Shown here: piece after piece, positions 48,256-58,124 of the stretch
How positions within the stretch are numbered: position 1 is the first letter of the stretch
Layout of the letters: every line of letters begins with the position of its first letter
From: Bacteroidota bacterium
GTDB taxonomy: Bacteria; Bacteroidota; Bacteroidia; Bacteroidales; JACABE01
Length of the DNA stretch: 64,000 bases
Assembly (NCBI GenBank): GCA_026391675.1
Contig: JAPLDQ010000011.1
Location: 62,001-126,000 of the forward strand
Direction of reading: 5' to 3'
Program-made: the position numbers and the translations under genes
Notes under the pieces: generated by a model
Told to the model about the DNA's origin: nothing
Seen by the model: only the letters and a program-made list of their open reading frames with translations
Databases searched by the model: none

Positions 48256-49062
48256 ATGAAAAAAAACGAAGAATTATCAAGTAGTTTAAAAACCTGGTTT
48301 TCTGCTATAGTTATTCCATTAGCTTTAGTGGTAGCTGTATGTATTTACATATTTATTTTAGGTAATGGAAGCAATTTCATGGGTGGAAATAGTGCTAATG
48401 CACCTTTGCCAGGAAATTATTTGGCTACTGTATATAAAGGTGGCTTTATTGTACCTATTTTAATGTCATTATTAATTATTGTATTAACTTTTACAATTGA
48501 ACGTTTTTTTACCATTTCAAAAGCTAAAGGTAAAGGTTCTGTTACAGGTTTTGTTAAAAAAGTCAGAAAATTTGTTGCTAATGGTGATATTGAAGGTGCT
48601 GTTGCTGAATGTAATAAACAAAGAGGATCTGTTGCAAATGTAATACTTTCTGTTTTAATGAGATACAAAGCATTAGAAGGTGATGCAACCATGACCAAAG
48701 ATCAAAAATTATTATCTATACAAAAAGAAATTGAAGAAGCTACTTCATTGGAATTACCTGGTTTAGAACAAAACTTAGTAATATTAGCTACAATTACATC
48801 AGTATCTACATTATTAGGGTTATTAGGTACAGTATTAGGTATGATCAGGGCTTTTGCCGCTTTAGCACAAGCAGGTGCTCCTGACTCAGTAGCTTTAGCA
48901 ACTGGTATTTCTGAAGCACTTATCAATACTGCATTTGGTATCGGTACTGCTGCATTAGCCGTTGTTTTCTACAATGTGTTTACTACTCAAATTGACAAAT
49001 TAACCTATAGTATTGACGAAGCTGGTTTTAGCATCGTTCAGACTTATGCCGAAAAACATTAA
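48256..49062 (+). CDS. exbB: ExbB/TolQ-type proton channel subunit
   Basis: A 268-residue MotA/TolQ/ExbB family protein with three membrane segments (about residues 15-37, 57-77, then two helices around 165-235). The conserved TM regions NLVILATITSVSTLLGLLGTVLGMIRAFAAL and ATGISEALINTAFGIGTAALAVVFY are complete. With the two ExbD proteins it uses the proton gradient to energise TonB. It heads a seven-gene operon. Confidence 0.93.
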   Translation: MKKNEELSSSLKTWFSAIVIPLALVVAVCIYIFILGNGSNFMGGNSANAPLPGNYLATVYKGGFIVPILMSLLIIVLTFTIERFFTISKAKGKGSVTGFVKKVRKFVANGDIEGAVAECNKQRGSVANVILSVLMRYKALEGDATMTKDQKLLSIQKEIEEATSLELPGLEQNLVILATITSVSTLLGLLGTVLGMIRAFAALAQAGAPDSVALATGISEALINTAFGIGTAALAVVFYNVFTTQIDKLTYSIDEAGFSIVQTYAEKH

Positions 49063-49084
49063 TAAATAAAAAAAACAAAGTAAA

Positions 49085-49693
49085 ATGCCTAAAGTAAAAG
49101 CAAAGCGAAAAAGTACCTGGGTCGATATGACTGCTATGTGTGATATGGCATTCTTATTGCTTACGTTTTTTATGCTCACTTCTAATTTTACACAAAAAGA
49201 ACCTATTCAGGTGAATACACCTTCTTCAATTTCAGAAATTAAAATTCCTGAAGTAAATATCATGAAGATTGAAGTTGATAAAGAAGGGAAAATTTTCTTC
49301 GGTATTGACGGACAAGATAAAAGAATAAGTTTATTGGAAAAAATAGGTGAAGCTTATAAAATGAATTTTACAGCTGAAGAAAAGAAGGAGTTTAGTTTAA
49401 TAACTGCGTTTGGCGTACCTATGGAAAAAATGAAATCATTTCTTTCATTAAAACCTGAACAAAGGGATTTAAAAGAAAATGCGCTTGGTATTCCGAGTGA
49501 TTCTCTTAATAATCAGTTTAAAGATTGGGTTAGAGCTGCAAGAGCTGTAAATAAAGATTTGAAAATAGCTATAAAAGCTGATCAGATTACTCCTTATCCT
49601 AAAATAAAGAATGTAATGAATACCTTACAAGATTTAAATGAATGCAGGTTTAATCTGATAACCAGTCTGGAAGAAGCTCCTAAAAATTTATAA
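49085..49693 (+). CDS. exbD: ExbD/TolR family protein 1
   Basis: A 202-residue ExbD with a short basic cytoplasmic tail (KVKAKRKSTWVDMTAMCD) and one membrane helix containing the proton-path Asp (about Asp20, CDMAFLLLTFFML). The periplasmic domain is longer than in E. coli ExbD, as usual in Bacteroidota. It starts 22 bp after exbB. Confidence 0.92.
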   Translation: MPKVKAKRKSTWVDMTAMCDMAFLLLTFFMLTSNFTQKEPIQVNTPSSISEIKIPEVNIMKIEVDKEGKIFFGIDGQDKRISLLEKIGEAYKMNFTAEEKKEFSLITAFGVPMEKMKSFLSLKPEQRDLKENALGIPSDSLNNQFKDWVRAARAVNKDLKIAIKADQITPYPKIKNVMNTLQDLNECRFNLITSLEEAPKNL

Positions 49694-49714
49694 ATAATTT
49701 AAAGTTATAAAGAA

Positions 49715-50341
49715 ATGGCCGAAATAAGCACCGAAGGAAAAGGTGGAAAACATAAAGGTAAATCGAAAAAGGTATCTACCAGAGTCGATTTAACACCTAT
49801 GGTTGACTTAGCTTTTTTACTCATCACTTTTTTTATGCTTACAACTTCAATGTTGAAGCCTCAAACTATGGAAATTGCGATGCCTTCAAAAGATAAAGTT
49901 GATCTTTCAAAAATACCACCTCTTAAAAATTCATTGGCAGTTACAGTTATACTTGGAAAAAACGATAAAATTTTCTACTATTTTGGCGCCTTAAAAGATA
50001 CGAAAACAGGTATCGAAGCAGAGGTTAAAACAATTGATTTTGGTCCAAATGGAATCAGAAAAGTATTGCTTGACAGAAACAGAGCTGTTGTTGATAAAGT
50101 GAATGATTTAAGAAAACAGAATTTAAACAGACAAATCTCAGATGATACCCTTAAAGCAAGAGTCAGTCGTGAAAAAGGTGTTAAAGATGCACCTATGGTA
50201 TTGATTAAAGCTACTGATGATTCATCCTATAAGAATTTAGTGGATATACTGGACGAAATGATGATATGCAATATAGGGAAATATGCTATTATTGAGATTA
50301 CACCTGAAGATTTAGATAAAATTAAAACCATGAACCTCTAA
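49715..50341 (+). CDS. exbD: ExbD/TolR family protein 2
   Basis: A second ExbD of 208 residues with the Asp in RVDLTPMVDLAFLLITFFML (about Asp31). Two unlike ExbD copies in tandem are the rule in Bacteroidota TonB systems and probably make a heterodimer in the ExbB pore. It is separated from the first by 21 bp. Confidence 0.92.
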   Translation: MAEISTEGKGGKHKGKSKKVSTRVDLTPMVDLAFLLITFFMLTTSMLKPQTMEIAMPSKDKVDLSKIPPLKNSLAVTVILGKNDKIFYYFGALKDTKTGIEAEVKTIDFGPNGIRKVLLDRNRAVVDKVNDLRKQNLNRQISDDTLKARVSREKGVKDAPMVLIKATDDSSYKNLVDILDEMMICNIGKYAIIEITPEDLDKIKTMNL

Positions 50342-50352
50342 AAATTAAAATC

Positions 50353-51153
50353 ATGTCAGATAAAATAAATATCTATTCAGATGAATGGTGCGATATGGTT
50401 TTTGAAAATAAAAACCATGAATATGGGGCTTTTGTACTTAGAAAGGGTTCATCAAAACGACATTTAAGAGCATCTTTAATAGCTGTAGTGTTTTTTACAA
50501 TAGCTGTTAGTTCACCAGTGATCTTAAAAACCATTATGCCTGAGAAAAAAGTAGTAATTGATGAAGTTACTAAAATTACGGATGTTAAGATTGATAAACC
50601 AAAAGAAGAAGTAGTTGTTCCTGAAGAACAACCTATTTCAAAAAGTACAATTCAGTTTGTTCCTCCTGTTATTAAAGCGGATGAAGATGTTCCTGATGAT
50701 GTTGAAATTAAAACACAGGAAGATTTATCCCAGTCAAAAGAAATAATTTCTACTACAACCTTTAAAGGTGATGATGTTAATGGAGTGGATCCAAACGAAC
50801 TGAACAAAAACCAACAGGTTGTTGATGAATCAAAAGAACAACCTTTGACCTTTGTTGAACAGAATCCTGACTTCCCCGGTGGAGAGGCTGAAATGCAGAA
50901 ATTTTTACATAATAATATCAAATATCCTGCTATCGCAAGAGAAGCCGGAATTGAAGGTACAGTTTATGTAACTTTTGTAGTAAGCAGATCAGGTAAAATT
51001 TCAAATATTAAAATTTTACGTGGTATTGGTGGGGGATGTGACGATGAAGCAATCAGGGTAATCAGATTAATGCCGGAGTGGAAACCGGGTAAACAAAACG
51101 GACAGGCTGTTCCTGTACAATTTAATATGCCAATAAAATTTGTTTTACAATAA
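50353..51153 (+). CDS. tonB: TonB energy transducer
   Basis: A 266-residue TonB. A membrane helix (residues about 38-60, ASLIAVVFFTIAVSSPVI) is followed by a charged, Pro-containing periplasmic linker and a TonB C-terminal domain (about 175-266: FPGGEAEMQKFLHNNIKYP, EGTVYVTFVVSRSGKISNIK, MPEWKPGKQNGQAVPVQF). It carries energy to SusC/TonB-dependent outer-membrane receptors. Its TAA overlaps the next ATG (TAATG). Confidence 0.94.
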   Translation: MSDKINIYSDEWCDMVFENKNHEYGAFVLRKGSSKRHLRASLIAVVFFTIAVSSPVILKTIMPEKKVVIDEVTKITDVKIDKPKEEVVVPEEQPISKSTIQFVPPVIKADEDVPDDVEIKTQEDLSQSKEIISTTTFKGDDVNGVDPNELNKNQQVVDESKEQPLTFVEQNPDFPGGEAEMQKFLHNNIKYPAIAREAGIEGTVYVTFVVSRSGKISNIKILRGIGGGCDDEAIRVIRLMPEWKPGKQNGQAVPVQFNMPIKFVLQ

Positions 51154-51398
51154 TGATTAAACAAAATGGCAATGAAAATAAATGGAAGAATACACTGCAT
51201 AAATTTCTTAATGGATTTAGCTATGTTATGGTATTCTTCTATTTATTTTTATCTTTTATTCTAATTTTTTCGAACCTGTTTTCTGATATTTTAATTAAAT
51301 ATAGATATTCTGCAGCTGCATTGCTATTTTTATATGCAATTTTCAGAGCTTTCCGGATATATAAAACACAAAAGGAGGAAATAAAAGATGAGGAATAA
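51153..51398 (+). CDS. Small two-helix membrane protein of the TonB operon
   Basis: An 81-residue protein with two hydrophobic helices (about residues 22-44 and 52-64) and charged ends. No named family is recognised. Its start overlaps the tonB stop and its end overlaps the PstS-like gene by 11 bp, so translation is coupled and it probably belongs to the same machine. Confidence 0.65.
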   Translation: MIKQNGNENKWKNTLHKFLNGFSYVMVFFYLFLSFILIFSNLFSDILIKYRYSAAALLFLYAIFRAFRIYKTQKEEIKDEE

Positions 51399-52344
51399 AT
51401 TTTCAAATACAAAAATCTTACTGGTTTTTTTTATTTTGCTATCATGCTGGGCATGTAAATCAGGTAATAAAGATGAATATACTGATACGCCAACAAGCGG
51501 TAAAATTTCTATAGTTGTTGATGAGACTTTTAAGCCTATTGCACAAACTGAAATTGATGTATTTCAAAGTATATATAGTTTTGCAACAATAAATGCCACT
51601 TATGACACAGAAAATGCTGCATTTGATAAACTGCTGAAAGATAGTGTAAGAATGATAATTTGTTCACGAAAGCTTTATCCTCAGGAAAAAGCAGTTTTTG
51701 ATAAAAAGAAATTTTTCCCTAAAGAAATAAAAATTGCGACAGATGCAATCGCACTGATTGTAAATGCGGATAATAAAGATACATTAATAAGTATACAAAA
51801 CCTGAAAGAGATATTAAATGGTAAAATTACAAACTGGAATCAAATTTATCCAAATTCAAAATTAGGTAAAATAAAACTGGTTTTTGATAACCAGCATTCA
51901 AGTACCGTAAGTTTTTTGTTTGATTCAATCAGCAGAGGAGATAAGTTTTCAACTGAATTATCCGCATTAACCTATAATACAGAAGTAATTGACTATGTCT
52001 CAAAAACTAAAAATGCAATTGGAATAATTGGCACAAGTTTTGTAAGTGATAAAAATGATTCAACATCTTTATCATTTTTAAAAGAAATTAAAGTCATGGC
52101 AGTCTCAAAAGAAAATAAAGCAACATACGAAAATAGTTTTCAACCCTATCAGGCTTATGTTGCAACCAAACAATATCCTTTAACAAGAGATGTATATATT
52201 ATACTCTCAGAACCACGGGCCGGACTTGCTTCAGGATTTACATCTTTTTTAACAAGCGACAGGGGTCAGCGCATTATTCTAAAATCAGGAATTCTGCCAG
52301 CCACACAACCGGTAAGAATAGTTAACGTAAAGAACAGCTTTTAA
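51388..52344 (+). CDS. PstS-like phosphate-binding lipoprotein
   Basis: A 318-residue PBP-like domain protein. The signal ends in LLSC (Cys20) or CWAC (Cys23). The PstS-type motifs are ATDAIALIVNADNKDTLISI, LKEILNGKITNWNQIYP and STVSFLFDSI, in the order of substrate-binding proteins for phosphate. No pstCAB genes are nearby; it lies in a TonB operon, so it may bind phosphate or another anion for a different purpose. This operon arrangement is common in Bacteroidota but unexplained. Confidence 0.82.
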   Translation: MRNKFSNTKILLVFFILLSCWACKSGNKDEYTDTPTSGKISIVVDETFKPIAQTEIDVFQSIYSFATINATYDTENAAFDKLLKDSVRMIICSRKLYPQEKAVFDKKKFFPKEIKIATDAIALIVNADNKDTLISIQNLKEILNGKITNWNQIYPNSKLGKIKLVFDNQHSSTVSFLFDSISRGDKFSTELSALTYNTEVIDYVSKTKNAIGIIGTSFVSDKNDSTSLSFLKEIKVMAVSKENKATYENSFQPYQAYVATKQYPLTRDVYIILSEPRAGLASGFTSFLTSDRGQRIILKSGILPATQPVRIVNVKNSF

Positions 52345-52363
52345 TTTAATAATACATAAACAA

Positions 52364-54001
52364 ATGAAAACTACAACAAAAAATAACAAGCTAAAAATCT
52401 TCAATGTACTCGTTATATTGATTTTATGCATTGGGTTTGTTAATGCTCAACAAGATCCTTATGGTGAAAAGCTATTAAAAATGAATCAATTCAGAACAGC
52501 TAAATCATATTTTTTAAAAAAAATAGCTGATAAACCTAATGATACATATACCTATTACTATTTAGGAGAAACTTATTTTGAATTAAAGAAGATAGACTCA
52601 GCTGATTTTTATTATCAAAAAGGCTTGGTTTTAAATCCTAATGATATTTACTGTAATATTGGTAATGCAAAAATTCAATTAGAAAAGGGTAATATTGATG
52701 GAGGTAAAAAAACACTGGAAAGAGCACATTATCTGTCAAAATACAAAGATGTTAAAATTGATGCACTAATTGCTGATGCTTTAATAAGTACAACAAACAA
52801 GCAATATGAGTTAGCAATTGAGTATTTGCAAAAAGCTATTGAACTGGATAAAACAAAGTCAATAATTCATATTGTTTCGGGCGATTTAAACAGCTTTAAG
52901 AATAACATCGGTGAAGCTGCAAATGATTATGAAAGAGCAATTTATTATGATAAACTTTGTGTTGAAGCCTATTATAAATTAGGTAAAATATATTTTGGTG
53001 CCAGAAATTTTAAGGAAAGCAATAAGGCATTTGAAAATGCTTTAAGTATCGACTCTACTTATATTCCAGCATGGAGAGATTTAGCTGAAATGGATTATAA
53101 TTACGGTTTGTATCAGAAAGCAAGTGAAGCTTTTATGAAGTATATACAGTTAACAGAACCTGATTTAAATGACCATATCCGTTATGCTACCATTCTCTTT
53201 TTCAATAAAGAATATGCTAAATCCTTAGCTGAAACTGAAAGCGCATTAGTTAAAGATCCGGATAATTTTGTAATGAAACGTTTAAAAGCATATAATCTTT
53301 TTGAAACTAAAGATTACATTAGAAGCTTAACGGCCATCAATGATTATTTAAAAACAACAGGTGAAGGCAAGAAAATTGCTATGGATTATGAATATTATGG
53401 TAAAATATTAAGTAAAAACAGCCAGGATTCATTGGCTATCGGAGCATATGAAAGTGCTATCAATATGGATAGTACTAAAGTAAATCTATATGAAAATATC
53501 GGGAATTCATATGAAAAACTAAAAAAGTTTGATAAAGCAGTTTTTAACTATGAAAAATTAATTTCATATAAATTAAACCCACTATCATCAGATTACTTTT
53601 TCTTAGGCAAAAGCTCTTATTTTGCTGCTGGAATGCTCACAAATGCTGCTGATTCGCTAATTAAATCACAATTTCTGCAAAAAGCTGATACTTCTTTTTC
53701 TAAAGTTGCAGAGTTATCTCCTTCATCTTATATAGGGTTTTTCTGGAAAGCACGTACCAATTCAATGATAGATCTGAATTCAGCACTGGCTTCGGCAAAA
53801 CCATGGTATGAAAAAGCAATAGTTATTCTTGAGAATAATCCTGAAAAATATAAAAAGGAATTATTAGAAGCTTATGAGTATATTTGTATTTATTACTATA
53901 ATGTTAAAGATTTTGAACAGGCTAAAGTTTTTTTGAATAAAATATTAGCAATTGATGCTAATTATCAGGGAGATATTAAAACAAGAAAAGAACTCAAATA
54001 A
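52364..54001 (+). CDS. Exported TPR-repeat protein
   Basis: A 545-residue protein with a signal peptide (ending near VNAQQDPYG) and about ten tetratricopeptide repeats (for example TYYYLGETYFELKKIDSADFYYQKGL, AWRDLAEMDYNYGLYQKASEAFMKYI, VNLYENIGNSYEKLKKFDKAVFNYEKL). TPR arrays are protein-binding scaffolds. As the last gene of the TonB operon it may organise the ExbBD-TonB complex or its receptors; no partner is proven. A strong terminator follows. Confidence 0.85.
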   Translation: MKTTTKNNKLKIFNVLVILILCIGFVNAQQDPYGEKLLKMNQFRTAKSYFLKKIADKPNDTYTYYYLGETYFELKKIDSADFYYQKGLVLNPNDIYCNIGNAKIQLEKGNIDGGKKTLERAHYLSKYKDVKIDALIADALISTTNKQYELAIEYLQKAIELDKTKSIIHIVSGDLNSFKNNIGEAANDYERAIYYDKLCVEAYYKLGKIYFGARNFKESNKAFENALSIDSTYIPAWRDLAEMDYNYGLYQKASEAFMKYIQLTEPDLNDHIRYATILFFNKEYAKSLAETESALVKDPDNFVMKRLKAYNLFETKDYIRSLTAINDYLKTTGEGKKIAMDYEYYGKILSKNSQDSLAIGAYESAINMDSTKVNLYENIGNSYEKLKKFDKAVFNYEKLISYKLNPLSSDYFFLGKSSYFAAGMLTNAADSLIKSQFLQKADTSFSKVAELSPSSYIGFFWKARTNSMIDLNSALASAKPWYEKAIVILENNPEKYKKELLEAYEYICIYYYNVKDFEQAKVFLNKILAIDANYQGDIKTRKELK

Positions 54002-54034
54002 TAAAATAATAAGATTATAAAATATTAATTTAAG

Positions 54035-54074
54035 GAGGCTGAACTTATTTAGGTTCAGCCTCTTTATTTTTTTT
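54035..54074 (+). terminator. Terminator after the TonB operon
   Basis: GAGGCTGAAC (54035-54044) pairs with GTTCAGCCTC (54053-54062), followed by TTTATTTTTTTTAG. Confidence 0.85.
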
Positions 54075-54164
54075 AGTTTTATTGTTAATAATTTAACAAT
54101 TTATTTTGGATTTCTTGGCTCTAATTTTGAAAAATTTACTAATATTGTAGAAAATTTCAAACCT

Positions 54165-54731
54165 ATGTCAAACCCTCATCATACTGAAGACAATACCTTA
54201 GCTGGTAAAATAAAAAAGAATGTCGGTGTATCATTAGTTAAGTGCTATCAATGCGGTAAATGCTCAGCTGGTTGCCCTGTATCCGGTGATATGGACTATC
54301 CTCCGAGTTTATTAATCCATAAACTTCAGACAGGCTTGCCAAATCATGAAGAAGATGTATTACGTTCCAAGAGTATCTGGTATTGCTTAAGCTGCGAAAT
54401 GTGTATAGCAAGATGCCCGATGGAAGTTGATATTCCTCCTATGATGGATTATTTAAGAGGCGAATCTATCAGATTGAACAAGGCAAATCCTGCAGCTAAA
54501 AATATCATCAAATTCCATAAAGCTTTCCTGAATTCTATTAAAAATACAGGAAGATTATATGAAATGGGATTGATTGTAGATTATAAAATGAAATCATTGA
54601 ATATGATGCAGGACGTAACTTTAGCTCCAACCATGCTGGCTAAAGGTAAATTAAAGATATTTCCTGAGATGATCAAAAACAGAAAGAATATCAGGCAAAT
54701 ATTCCTCAATACTATAAATAAGCAAAAGTAA
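54165..54731 (+). CDS. hdrC: Heterodisulfide reductase subunit C-like protein
   Basis: A 188-residue iron-sulfur protein with two CxxCxxCxxxC clusters: CYQCGKCSAGCP (residues about 26-37) and CLSCEMCIARCP (about 71-82). HdrC passes electrons between HdrA and the non-cubane clusters of HdrB. It starts the hdrCBA-flxDCBA operon; a possible -7 box (TAATTTTG, 54122-54129) lies just upstream. Confidence 0.92.
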   Translation: MSNPHHTEDNTLAGKIKKNVGVSLVKCYQCGKCSAGCPVSGDMDYPPSLLIHKLQTGLPNHEEDVLRSKSIWYCLSCEMCIARCPMEVDIPPMMDYLRGESIRLNKANPAAKNIIKFHKAFLNSIKNTGRLYEMGLIVDYKMKSLNMMQDVTLAPTMLAKGKLKIFPEMIKNRKNIRQIFLNTINKQK

Positions 54732-54750
54732 AACCTTAAATAAGGAAAAA

Positions 54751-55659
54751 ATGAAATTAGGATTTTATCCGGGATGTTCATTGGAAGGAGCTTCCAGAGA
54801 ATACAACGAATCAGTAATGGCAATAGCAGAAAAAATTGGCATCGAGTTGGTGTCAATTCCTGATTGGAACTGCTGCGGTGCTACTGCTGCCCATAACTTA
54901 AACAAAGAACTTTCACTTTCGCTTCCTGCCCGCAACTTAGCTTTAGCAGAAGAAGCAGGATTAACCGAACTTGTTGTACCCTGTGCAGCCTGCTATAGCA
55001 GATTTACTATGGTACAGCACGAATTGATGCATGATGAGCCACTGCACAAAAGAGTGAACGAAATTATTGGCAAAGAATATAAAGGAAATTTACGTATTTT
55101 AAATGTAATTCAGTTTATTGATGAATATGTAATAGACAAACTGGATGAAAATGTTAAATTTGAATTTAATAAAAAAGTAGCCTGTTATTATGGTTGCTTA
55201 CTGGTACGTCCGAATAAAGTATTGAAATTCGACAGGACTGAAGATCCACAAACTATGGATATAGTAATGAAAAAACTGGGTGCTGATGCCATTGACTGGG
55301 CTTATAAAACCGAATGTTGCGGTGCCGGTTTCTCTGTTTCATTTACTGAAGCTGTTGCCCGCTTGTCAGGAAATATTGTTGAAGATGCAGTTCATAGAGG
55401 AGCAGAAGCAATTATCGTAGCTTGTCCGATGTGTCATTCCAATCTTGATATGAGACGTAAGGAAATAGATAAGTTTAACGGAAAAAAATCTGACATACCG
55501 GTAATTTATATTACTCAGGCAATTGGTGTTGCATTAGGTATTGATCATAAAAAACTTGGGTTACAGCGTCATTTTGTACCTGTAAATCTTAAGGATTTTA
55601 AACCTTTTGTTAAAAAAGAAATAGATGTTGAGAAACCACAAAATATGGAGGTAGAATAA
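54751..55659 (+). CDS. hdrB: Heterodisulfide reductase subunit B-like protein
   Basis: A 302-residue CCG-domain protein with both cysteine-rich halves complete: Cys9 (YPGCSLEG), NCCGATAAH (Cys41-42), VPCAACYSRF; then ACYYGCLL, ECCGAGFSVSF and ACPMCHSN. Each half should bind a non-cubane [4Fe-4S] cluster, the site where a disulfide is reduced. Its stop overlaps the hdrA ATG (TAATG). Confidence 0.93.
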   Translation: MKLGFYPGCSLEGASREYNESVMAIAEKIGIELVSIPDWNCCGATAAHNLNKELSLSLPARNLALAEEAGLTELVVPCAACYSRFTMVQHELMHDEPLHKRVNEIIGKEYKGNLRILNVIQFIDEYVIDKLDENVKFEFNKKVACYYGCLLVRPNKVLKFDRTEDPQTMDIVMKKLGADAIDWAYKTECCGAGFSVSFTEAVARLSGNIVEDAVHRGAEAIIVACPMCHSNLDMRRKEIDKFNGKKSDIPVIYITQAIGVALGIDHKKLGLQRHFVPVNLKDFKPFVKKEIDVEKPQNMEVE

Positions 55660-57659
55660 TGGCACGGATAGGAGTTTTTATTTGCCATTGTGGCGAAAAT
55701 ATTAGTGCAACAGTTGATTGCCCTAAGGTATCAGAAGTTGCTGCAAAGTTTCCCGGTGTTGCTTTCAGCACAGATTATAAATATATGTGTTCTGACCCCG
55801 GTCAGAGTCTGGTAGTAAATGCTATAAAGGAACATAAACTTACAGGAATTGTAGTTTCTGCATGTTCTCCTCGTATGCACGAACCTACTTTCCGCAGGGC
55901 TTGTGCAGAAGGCGGTTTGAATCCATACCAATGCGAAATGGCCAATATTCGTGAGCATTGCTCGTGGGTACATGAAAAAGGGGATAAAACCGACCAGAAA
56001 GCCATAGATATTGTAAGGATGATGGTTGAAAAGGTAAAACGTAATAATGCGTTGTTACCTATTAAAGTTCCTGTTACCAAAACAGCGCTTGTTATTGGTG
56101 GAGGTGTTGCCGGTATTCAGGCAGCCCTTGATATTGCCAATGCAGGTCATAAAGTAATTATGGTTGAACGTGATCCTTCCATTGGAGGCCACATGTCGCA
56201 ATTGAGTGAAACCTTTCCTACTTTAGACTGCTCACAGTGTATTCTGACACCACGAATGGTTGAGGTTGCCCAGAATCCTAATATCAAGCTGTATACCTAT
56301 GCTGAAATAGAAAGTGTTGAAGGTTTTGTAGGTAACTTTAATGTAAAAATCAGAAAAAAAGCCAAAAGTGTTGATGAAACACTTTGCAATGGCTGTGGAA
56401 TGTGTACTACCAAATGCCCGAACAAGAAAAACCCCAATGAATTTGAATTGGGTATGGGAAATCGTCCTGCTATTTATGTACCGTTTCCTCAAGCCGTTCC
56501 AAATATTCCTGTAATTGATAAAACACAATGTACTTATTATAAAAACGGTAAATGCAAGATTTGCGAAAAGGTATGTCAGCCTAAAGCTATCCGTTTTGAT
56601 CAGGAAGATGAAATTATTGAAGTAGCAGTTGGTGCCATAGCATTATGTACAGGTTTTGATATTAAGAAAACTGATTTCTTCCCTGAATATGGTTACGGAA
56701 AATACAAAGATATTATTGATGGTTTACAATTTGAAAGACTGGCTTCTGCTTCAGGACCTACAAGTGGAGAAATCCGCAGACCTTCTGATGGTCAGGTTCC
56801 AAAGAAAATTGTATTTGTAGCCTGTGCAGGCTCCCGCGATCCGGCAAAAGGAATTGAATATTGCTCTAAGATTTGTTGCATGTATACTGCAAAACATGCC
56901 ATTTTATATAAACATAAAGTTCATGACGGACAAGCTTATATTTTCTATATGGATATCAGAGCTGCCGGTAAGAATTATGATGAATTTACCCGTCGTGCTA
57001 TTGAAGAAGATCAGGCACAATATATCAGAGGCAGGGTTTCCAGAATTTATGAACGTGATGGAAAACTAATTGTAGTTGGTGCCGATACTTTAATGAATGC
57101 ACAAACTGTGGAAATTGAAGCAGACATGGTCGTACTGGCTACAGCCGGTGTTGCCAATAAAGGTGCTGAAGAATTAGCACAAAAACTTCATGTTTCTTAC
57201 GATCAGCATAAGTTTTTCTCAGAAGCACATCCAAAATTGAAACCCGTTGAAACCAATACAGCAGGTATTTATCTGGCAGGTGCATGTCAGTCGCCAAAGG
57301 ATATTCCTGAATCGGTAGCTGCGGCTTCCGGTGTTGCCGGCAAGATAGCCTGTTTATTTGCCAACAGCGAATTAACCCGTGAACCATTGATTGCTATGGT
57401 TGACCGTCAGGCTCCACCAATGTATTCTTCTTGTACCGGATGTTTCTTATGTCAACCGGTTTGTCCTTATAACGCTATTGAAAGAGAAGAAGTGAAAGAC
57501 AGAAATGGAAATCTGGTCAGGGAATTAGCATTTATTAATCCTGGTTTATGTCAGGGTTGTGGTACCTGTGTGGCTGTTTGTAAGTCAAAATCCATTGATA
57601 TTGAAGGATACACCAATTTACAAATGTATGCTGAAGTAGATGCATTATTAAATAGTTAA
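55659..57659 (+). CDS. hdrA: Heterodisulfide reductase subunit A-like flavoprotein
   Basis: A 666-residue flavin/iron-sulfur protein. The N-terminal domain begins GVFICHCGENI; the FAD-binding fold reads LVIGGGVAGIQAALDIANAG and VERDPSIGGHMSQLSETFPTLDCSQC; ferredoxin-type clusters are CNGCGMCTTKCPNK, CKICEKVCQP, CTGCFLCQPVCP and CQGCGTCVAVCKSK. HdrA is the site where flavin-based bifurcation splits an electron pair between ferredoxin and HdrB. It is the central subunit here. Confidence 0.94.
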   Translation: MARIGVFICHCGENISATVDCPKVSEVAAKFPGVAFSTDYKYMCSDPGQSLVVNAIKEHKLTGIVVSACSPRMHEPTFRRACAEGGLNPYQCEMANIREHCSWVHEKGDKTDQKAIDIVRMMVEKVKRNNALLPIKVPVTKTALVIGGGVAGIQAALDIANAGHKVIMVERDPSIGGHMSQLSETFPTLDCSQCILTPRMVEVAQNPNIKLYTYAEIESVEGFVGNFNVKIRKKAKSVDETLCNGCGMCTTKCPNKKNPNEFELGMGNRPAIYVPFPQAVPNIPVIDKTQCTYYKNGKCKICEKVCQPKAIRFDQEDEIIEVAVGAIALCTGFDIKKTDFFPEYGYGKYKDIIDGLQFERLASASGPTSGEIRRPSDGQVPKKIVFVACAGSRDPAKGIEYCSKICCMYTAKHAILYKHKVHDGQAYIFYMDIRAAGKNYDEFTRRAIEEDQAQYIRGRVSRIYERDGKLIVVGADTLMNAQTVEIEADMVVLATAGVANKGAEELAQKLHVSYDQHKFFSEAHPKLKPVETNTAGIYLAGACQSPKDIPESVAAASGVAGKIACLFANSELTREPLIAMVDRQAPPMYSSCTGCFLCQPVCPYNAIEREEVKDRNGNLVRELAFINPGLCQGCGTCVAVCKSKSIDIEGYTNLQMYAEVDALLNS

Positions 57660-57683
57660 AAAATAAATTAAATAATAGTTGAG

Positions 57684-58121
57684 ATGTCAGAATTTGAGCC
57701 TAAAATTGTAGCTTTTGTTTGTAACTGGTGCACCTATGCAGGTGCTGATTTAACAGGTACAAGCAGAATAAAATATGCAACAAATGTTAGAATTGTCCGC
57801 TTTCCATGCACAGGCAGAATTGATTATATGTTGTTGACTAAAGCCTTTGCCAGTGGTGCTGATGGTATTATTGTTTCAGGTTGTCACCCTAATGACTGTC
57901 ATTATACATCAGGAAATTTCCATGCCCGTCGCCGTTGGATGGTGTTCAAAAAATTATGCGATTTTATGGGAATAGATACCCGTCGTATTGTTTTTTCATG
58001 GGTTTCAGCAGCTGAAGGTGTAAAATGGGCTGATATTGTGAATACTACTGTTGAAGAGGTCAGAAAATTAGGTCCTTACGAATCATATCATAAATTATCA
58101 ACACAAGATATTTTAGCATAA
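57684..58121 (+). CDS. flxD: FlxD/MvhD-type iron-sulfur subunit
   Basis: A 145-residue protein of the MvhD (hydrogenase iron-sulfur subunit) family: VAFVCNWCTYAGADLTG, VRFPCTGRIDYMLL and GCHPNDCHYTSGN provide the Cys set for a [2Fe-2S] cluster. MvhD/FlxD joins the electron-input module to HdrA. There is no [NiFe] hydrogenase gene here; the flx genes that follow supply electrons instead. Confidence 0.9.
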   Translation: MSEFEPKIVAFVCNWCTYAGADLTGTSRIKYATNVRIVRFPCTGRIDYMLLTKAFASGADGIIVSGCHPNDCHYTSGNFHARRRWMVFKKLCDFMGIDTRRIVFSWVSAAEGVKWADIVNTTVEEVRKLGPYESYHKLSTQDILA

Positions 58122-58124
58122 ATT

